Positions 24,161-27,717 of a stretch of 27,717 nt of DNA are shown one piece after another (the stretch's first letter is position 1; the number at the start of each line of letters is the position of its first letter). The translations under genes were made by a program, and so were the position numbers. Origin of the DNA: DAONDQ01 sp035402645 (GTDB lineage: Bacteria > Cloacimonadota > Cloacimonadia > Cloacimonadales > DAONDQ01); assembly GCA_035402645.1 (NCBI GenBank), contig DAONDQ010000025.1, forward strand, positions 1 to 27,717, written 5' to 3'. The notes beneath the pieces were generated by a model that was given only the letters and a program-made list of their open reading frames with translations, was not told the DNA's origin and ran no database searches.

Positions 24161-25350
24161 CTACAAGAAGAGGTTCTCGCTCATCAAGCGTTCATGAAGA
24201 ACGTTAACAGCCTCCCGCACTTTATCAGTTGGTATGAGTATGATCAAACCGAGGTCATTTCTTTGAATCTGGCGAATCTCAGCATGAATGTCTTCCATTG
24301 CCTGGATCACTTCAGCAACGAATTCGAGATCGTAATTGATGCCAACTCCAACAACGGAAACAGATCCGAGTTTACTCTCCACATCGAGTATCTCAACATT
24401 GGCTTCTGTTAACAGTTTCTGGAAATCCCCCTGATACTTCTCTTCGAGGTTGATGTACATCTCTTGGTCATTCAGTACCTGATAGTTAAAAATATCAAAA
24501 CTCAGATGATTCAGGAAATCAATAAGCTGCTTCTGATCTCTGAAACGGATATGTGACCGTGTCAGATTCTCCTTATGGGCAATTGCTGTGATTCCTCTCT
24601 CTTCCATATTCATATCCTCGGTTATATAGGTTCCTTCTTCGAAAGTGAAGGATGATTTCAATTCCACGGGTATTTTATAAGCGCAGGCAAATTCAACAGA
24701 TCGGGGATGCAATACCTTCGAGCCGTCATTTGCAAGAGCCAGCATGATCTGATATGGTACCTTCTTCAGTTTCCTCGCATTGGGTACGATGCGTGGGTCG
24801 GCAGTATAAACACCATCAACGTCCGTGAATATCTCNNNNNNNNNNACTTATCAGCCTGCAGATAGGAAGCGAGTGCAACCGCTGTCGTATCCGAACCGCC
24901 TCGTCCGAGTGTCGTAATCTCCTTCTCGAGTGATACACCCTGAAAACCTGCTACAATGACAACCTTGCCTGTTGCAAGTTCTTCCTTGATGCGAAAGGCA
25001 CGCACATTCAGAATGCGTGCATTTCCATGCTTCTTATCTGTTATGATCCCACTCTGGGAACCTGTAAAGGAGATGGAAGGAAGTCCTTCCTCCAGCAAAG
25101 CGAGAGATAGCAGCGACATACTGATCCTCTCTCCTGCCGTTAGGAGCATATCCAATTCACGACGGGATGGATGCTCTGCAATCTCATATGCAAGCTTGAA
25201 GAGTTCATCCGTTTGCTTTGCCATCGCTGACACAACAATGACGATCTGATCATCTGGCTGCTTTGTACAGGCAATTTCGTGTGCAATGGTCTTAATACGC
25301 TCGATGCTGCCTACTGAGGTTCCACCGAATTTCTTTACTATAATACGCAT
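24161..25350 (-). CDS. lysC: Aspartate kinase, interrupted by an assembly gap
   Basis: This is monofunctional aspartokinase, the first step from aspartate to lysine, threonine and methionine. Residues 1-168 before the gap contain KKFGGTSVGS, LLTAGERIS and TLGRGGSDTTAVAL. After the gap the frame resumes with EIFTDVDGVYTADPRIVPNA, then the MLALANDGSKVLHPRSVEFA block and two ACT domains over the last 140 or so residues, which would bind a feedback amino acid. Ten Ns at 24836-24845 split the gene and shift its frame. If two bases were missing instead, the joint would read Lys-Cys-Glu as in the family and the protein would have 393 residues. There is no homoserine dehydrogenase fusion. The ATG at 25350 has no clear ribosome site. 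Confidence 0.93.
24836..24845. other. Assembly gap (ten Ns) inside lysC
   Basis: The run of ten Ns is a placeholder. Flanking protein sequence on both sides belongs to one aspartokinase, with only one residue missing, so the true gap is most simply 2 b. Confidence 0.95.
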
Positions 25351-25451
25351 GAAGGGATGTAGATTGCGATTTGACTCTTATGTCAAGAAGTTTTGCGAAC
25401 AAACTATATAGATGAAAGTAGAGAATCTTGCTTTTATATAATTATAAAACA

Positions 25452-25479
25452 TTGACTTTAATTACGGATTTTATATATA
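25452..25479 (+). promoter_or_regulatory. Likely promoter of the lipoprotein gene at 25513
   Basis: TTGACT at 25452-25457 and TATATA at 25474-25479 are 16 b apart, about 33 b before the ATG. Confidence 0.5.
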
Positions 25480-25512
25480 TAAATATTATCATTGTATTAT
25501 GGGAGGAGTAAC

Positions 25513-26040
25513 ATGAAAGAGCATTGCAAAGGTTTGATACAAATCATTCACTTTATAGAAATGTTTGCGATTTTATTAGTATTGTCGTCTGTAATGTCTT
25601 GTGAAAAATCAAATCATATCACCGCACCAGTATTTTCAGACCAATATTGTACCTCTTACTATTTCAGTGATGCATCCGGTCAAGCCAAAACCCAATTTAC
25701 AGTGCATGATACTATATATGTTTTTGCGCAATTTGAAAATCTTTCCGATTACCCTATTAAAGTCAAGGATTTAAAGGGATTTGATTTCCCTTGTGCTAGT
25801 TACATAACCCCTTATATAGGAGATTATAGTGATGCCTGGTGTATGTGTGACTTTCCTCCAATCCAAAACTTCGTAGAGAAGATTTATGCACCCCATCGAA
25901 TAGTAACACATCTAGATGAATACTCTAATATCACTATTCCCGGTGACTATGCAGCATTAATACATTCTTTTCTCAGCGTTCAAAATGCTACCAATACTGG
26001 TATCCCATATTATAAAGAAATTCTGCATATTACCGATTAA
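25513..26040 (+). CDS. Lipoprotein of unknown function with an Ig-like domain
   Basis: This is a 175-residue protein with a long hydrophobic export signal and a lipobox VMSC near residue 30, so it is probably an anchored lipoprotein. The rest looks like a beta-sandwich: SYYFSDASGQAKTQFTVHD, then TIYVFAQFENLSDYPIKVKD resembles the start of BsuPI-like or other Ig-fold domains. Two further cysteines (WCMC) lie near the middle. I do not recognise a specific family. GGAGGAG lies just before the ATG at 25513; the frame extends 7 codons further upstream through the ribosome site. It is 64 b before the peptidase C26 gene, which has its own possible promoter. Confidence 0.8.
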   Translation: MKEHCKGLIQIIHFIEMFAILLVLSSVMSCEKSNHITAPVFSDQYCTSYYFSDASGQAKTQFTVHDTIYVFAQFENLSDYPIKVKDLKGFDFPCASYITPYIGDYSDAWCMCDFPPIQNFVEKIYAPHRIVTHLDEYSNITIPGDYAALIHSFLSVQNATNTGIPYYKEILHITD

Positions 26041-26048
26041 CAGTCTTC

Positions 26049-26076
26049 TTGACATTTAAGATCTCTTTAATATCTG
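26049..26076 (+). promoter_or_regulatory. Possible promoter of the peptidase C26 gene
   Basis: TTGACA at 26049-26054 is followed 16 b later by TATCTG at 26071-26076. The -35 is consensus and the -10 is weak. The gene starts at 26105. Confidence 0.35.
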
Positions 26077-26104
26077 TCCTACATCTTACAGTATTGGAGT
26101 GAAC

Positions 26105-26806
26105 ATGTCCAGACCTATCATCGGTATCAGCATGAATTATATGAGATTGGGACAACACCATCAATTTCATATCAGGGGTAAATACATCGATGCCCTGGTT
26201 GCCAATGGCGCAATCCCTTTATTGATCCCTACGATCAACGATCCTGAGTATGTGGAGTATTACCTTCAGCAAGTTGGTGCGATCATCATCATTGGCGGTC
26301 TCGATTATCCTCCATCCCTTTATGGACAGGAACCTCATCCCATGCTTGACCCCTGCCATTCTCGCCGTACAGAAGCGGATTTTCTTCTTGTAAAGAAAGC
26401 ACTCGAGATGAAGAAACCCCTTATTGGATTCTGTGCGGGGATGCAACTGCTGAACATCTACTTTGGCGGTAAACTCATCCAACACATTGATAACCTGGAT
26501 GACCACTTTGGGGAGAAATATCATAAGATCAATATCCTTGGCGGTAGATGGCTTCCCCAGATATTTGCTAAAAATGAAATCATCGTCAATTCCAATCACC
26601 ACCAGGCTGTTGACCCTGCTCACATCGGGAAGGGACTCTCTATCGTAGCCAAAGCCGATGATGGTATGATCGAAGCACTGGAATACGAATCTGAGCAGAT
26701 GGTGCTTGGTATCCAGTGGCATCCCGAAAGGATCATAGACCCCGAAGTCAGCAGACCGATATTTCAGTTTCTGAACAAGCTAGCTGGGAGGAACGCCACC
26801 TTTTAG
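26105..26806 (+). CDS. Gamma-glutamyl-gamma-aminobutyrate hydrolase-like peptidase C26
   Basis: This 233-residue class I glutamine-amidotransferase-fold hydrolase belongs to peptidase family C26 (PuuD-like). The nucleophile C110 is in GFCAGMQLLN, and H206 and E208 are in WHPE. IIIGGLDYPPSLYG and RRTEADFLLVKKAL are usual for the group, as is NSNHHQAVD. Known members split gamma-glutamyl amides such as gamma-glutamyl-GABA; no polyamine genes are near, so the substrate is open. The ATG at 26105 has GGAG 6 b upstream; a GTG two codons earlier lies too close to that site. The stop codon is inside the loop of the first hairpin of the downstream array. Confidence 0.9.
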   Translation: MSRPIIGISMNYMRLGQHHQFHIRGKYIDALVANGAIPLLIPTINDPEYVEYYLQQVGAIIIIGGLDYPPSLYGQEPHPMLDPCHSRRTEADFLLVKKALEMKKPLIGFCAGMQLLNIYFGGKLIQHIDNLDDHFGEKYHKINILGGRWLPQIFAKNEIIVNSNHHQAVDPAHIGKGLSIVAKADDGMIEALEYESEQMVLGIQWHPERIIDPEVSRPIFQFLNKLAGRNATF

Positions 26807-26972
26807 GCGGTGGAAAGTGGTCTTTCAGACCATGTTTGGCAAGCAGGATAATTATTGTATTAGGTAATCGTATTCAGTAGATTCGTACCACAGGTTTTCC
26901 TACCTGTTATTGGAGTGGGTTTTCTTACCCACGTATCATCTATTTATTTCTCGGGCGCAACGCATTGCGCCC
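26796..26972. repeat. Run of five short hairpins
   Basis: Five inverted repeats stand in a row: CCACC/GGTGG (26796-26813), TGGTC/GACCA (26818-26832), ACAGGT/ACCTGT (26890-26907), GTGGGT/ACCCAC (26915-26932) and GGGCGCAA/TTGCGCCC (26953-26972). The second, third and fourth have loops beginning TTTC (TTTCA, TTTCCT, TTTCTT) with different stems. The last, followed by CCTACA, looks like a REP-type palindrome. They fill the space between two convergent genes. Confidence 0.75.
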
Positions 26973-26998
26973 CTACATCAATTCTTACTTCTTAATTC

Positions 26999-27717
26999 TT
27001 AATTCTTAACTGTTATGTCGTATTCTTTCATCTTGTTCGACAGCGTATTCCGGTGAATACCCAGCAGAGCTGCTGCTTCAGAATGATTTCCCTTGCACAG
27101 CTTCAGAACTTTTATGATATGCTCTCTTTCAATCTCCATCAGGGTTTGAATATTATGGGATTCCTGGCTCGGGTGATGCTTGAACTCGATGATCTCAGAA
27201 GGCAGTTCGTCCATCTCGATCATATTGCTTCGTGATAATGTAACCACACGTTGGACAATATTCCGCAATTGCCTGATATTCCCGGGCCAATCATAATTGA
27301 TCAGTTTCATCAATGCATCATGCTGGAAGGTCTTGGGTAATCCCGGGCTCAGTTCCCTTAGAAACGATTCTATGAGTGGCGGGATGTCGTCTTTTCTCTC
27401 ACGTAATGGAGGAAGAAGGATTGGAACGACATTTAACCTGTAATACAGGTCTTCCCTGAATTGTCCGCTTTTTACAAGCTCTTCCAGGTTCTTGTTCGTG
27501 GCGGCAATGATACGCACATCGACGGTTCTTGTCTTGTTGCTCCCTACGGGTTCGAACGAATGTGTTTGAAGCGAACGGAGCAGCTTCACCTGTATGAGAG
27601 GAGACAGATCCCCGATTTCATCGAGAAACAGCGTACCATGATTTGCTTCATCGAATCTTCCCAGTCTATCTGCAAAGGCACCCGTGAATGAACCCTTCAC
27701 ATGCCCAAACAATTCGC
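26999..27717 (-). CDS. Sigma-54-dependent transcriptional activator (partial, N-terminus outside the window)
   Basis: The visible 239 codons are the C-terminal part of an NtrC-type activator that uses ATP to open sigma-54 promoters. They include ELFGHVKGSFTGAF, the GAFTGA sigma-54 contact in the GSFTGA form, then GTLFLDEIGDL (Walker B), an AAA+ sensor region (IIAATNKNL, REDLYYRLNV, PPLRERKDDI) and WPGNIRQLRNI. A Fis-type helix-turn-helix fills the end (GNHSEAAALLGIHRNTLSNKM). The gene continues past 27717, so the first TTG in the frame is not its start. The sensory or receiver domain is not visible. The last codons and stop lie in a TTCTTAATTCTTAA repeat. Confidence 0.95.
   Translation of the reverse strand, partial: ELFGHVKGSFTGAFADRLGRFDEANHGTLFLDEIGDLSPLIQVKLLRSLQTHSFEPVGSNKTRTVDVRIIAATNKNLEELVKSGQFREDLYYRLNVVPILLPPLRERKDDIPPLIESFLRELSPGLPKTFQHDALMKLINYDWPGNIRQLRNIVQRVVTLSRSNMIEMDELPSEIIEFKHHPSQESHNIQTLMEIEREHIIKVLKLCKGNHSEAAALLGIHRNTLSNKMKEYDITVKN

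Noticed and set aside
24766..24835. Alternative C-terminus of lysC read through the Ns
   Set aside because: The residues after the Ns in that frame are out of frame with the aspartokinase homology, which resumes in another frame.
26219..26722. 167-codon minus-strand frame opposite the peptidase C26 gene
   Set aside because: It mirrors a conserved catalytic gene and has no signature of its own.
26796..26972. tRNA or CRISPR array in the hairpin region
   Set aside because: The stems differ from one another, there is no cloverleaf or TTCGA-type T-loop, and there are no regular spacers.
1..27717. Mobile element, prophage or defence island
   Set aside because: No transposase, integrase, phage structural or known defence gene was seen; gene content and codon use look like ordinary chromosome.

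Overview
The window is a 27.7 kb piece of a draft or metagenome assembly (a run of ten Ns sits at 24836-24845). It comes from a diderm, amino-acid-fermenting bacterium and fits best with Candidatus Cloacimonadota (WWE1). The evidence is a lysine-fermentation kce gene whose catalytic residues fall at the same numbers I recall for the Cloacimonas acidaminovorans enzyme, an adjacent acyl-CoA beta-transaminase of the kind described from that organism, type IX-like C-terminal sorting tails, a FadL-type outer-membrane porin, an LpxH-like lipid A enzyme and TrmFO. The phylum call is inference; no rRNA gene is present. Most of the window is ordinary chromosomal housekeeping sequence with short intergenic gaps, none above 300 b.

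Layout. 1-3183 (+): gltX, a GNAT acetyltransferase and holB in one tight operon. 3444-4340 (+): a secreted protein joining an F-box-associated (FBA) lectin-like fold to a sorting tail, ended by a strong bidirectional terminator. 4446-5393 (-): a YitT/DUF2179 membrane protein. 5567-9726 (+): a small membrane protein, a DUF4159 protein, an LpxH-like phosphoesterase, a cyclophilin with a large internal insert, a PPOX-fold flavoprotein, a 68-residue protein and ttcA. 9780-11195 (-): FadL/OmpP1. 11396-12697 (-): trmFO. 12961-13101 (-): a 46-residue mini-gene that is only a signal peptide plus the end of a sorting tail. 13213-14864 (+): nitroreductase and adenosine deaminase. 15087-19783 (-): hslO, thiolase, kat, kce and a small beta-barrel protein with 10-13 b gaps. 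20064-20582 (+): a DUF3332 lipoprotein. 20623-25350 (-): lysC, metG and a SpoIID-domain protein. 25513-26806 (+): a lipoprotein and a class I amidotransferase-like peptidase C26. 26807-26998: a run of hairpins. 26999-27717 (-): the C-terminal part of a sigma-54 activator that runs off the window.

Working together. Kce splits 3-keto-5-aminohexanoate with acetyl-CoA into acetoacetate and 3-aminobutyryl-CoA. Kat would transaminate 3-aminobutyryl-CoA to acetoacetyl-CoA, and the thiolase would cleave that to two acetyl-CoA. These three consecutive genes therefore form the lower half of a lysine fermentation route that bypasses the ammonia-lyase step. No complete new defence or mobile system was found. 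The most unusual items are the FBA-domain secreted protein, the signal-peptide-plus-sorting-tail mini-gene, the missing start of ttcA, the repaired reading of lysC across the gap and the hairpin run near the right end.
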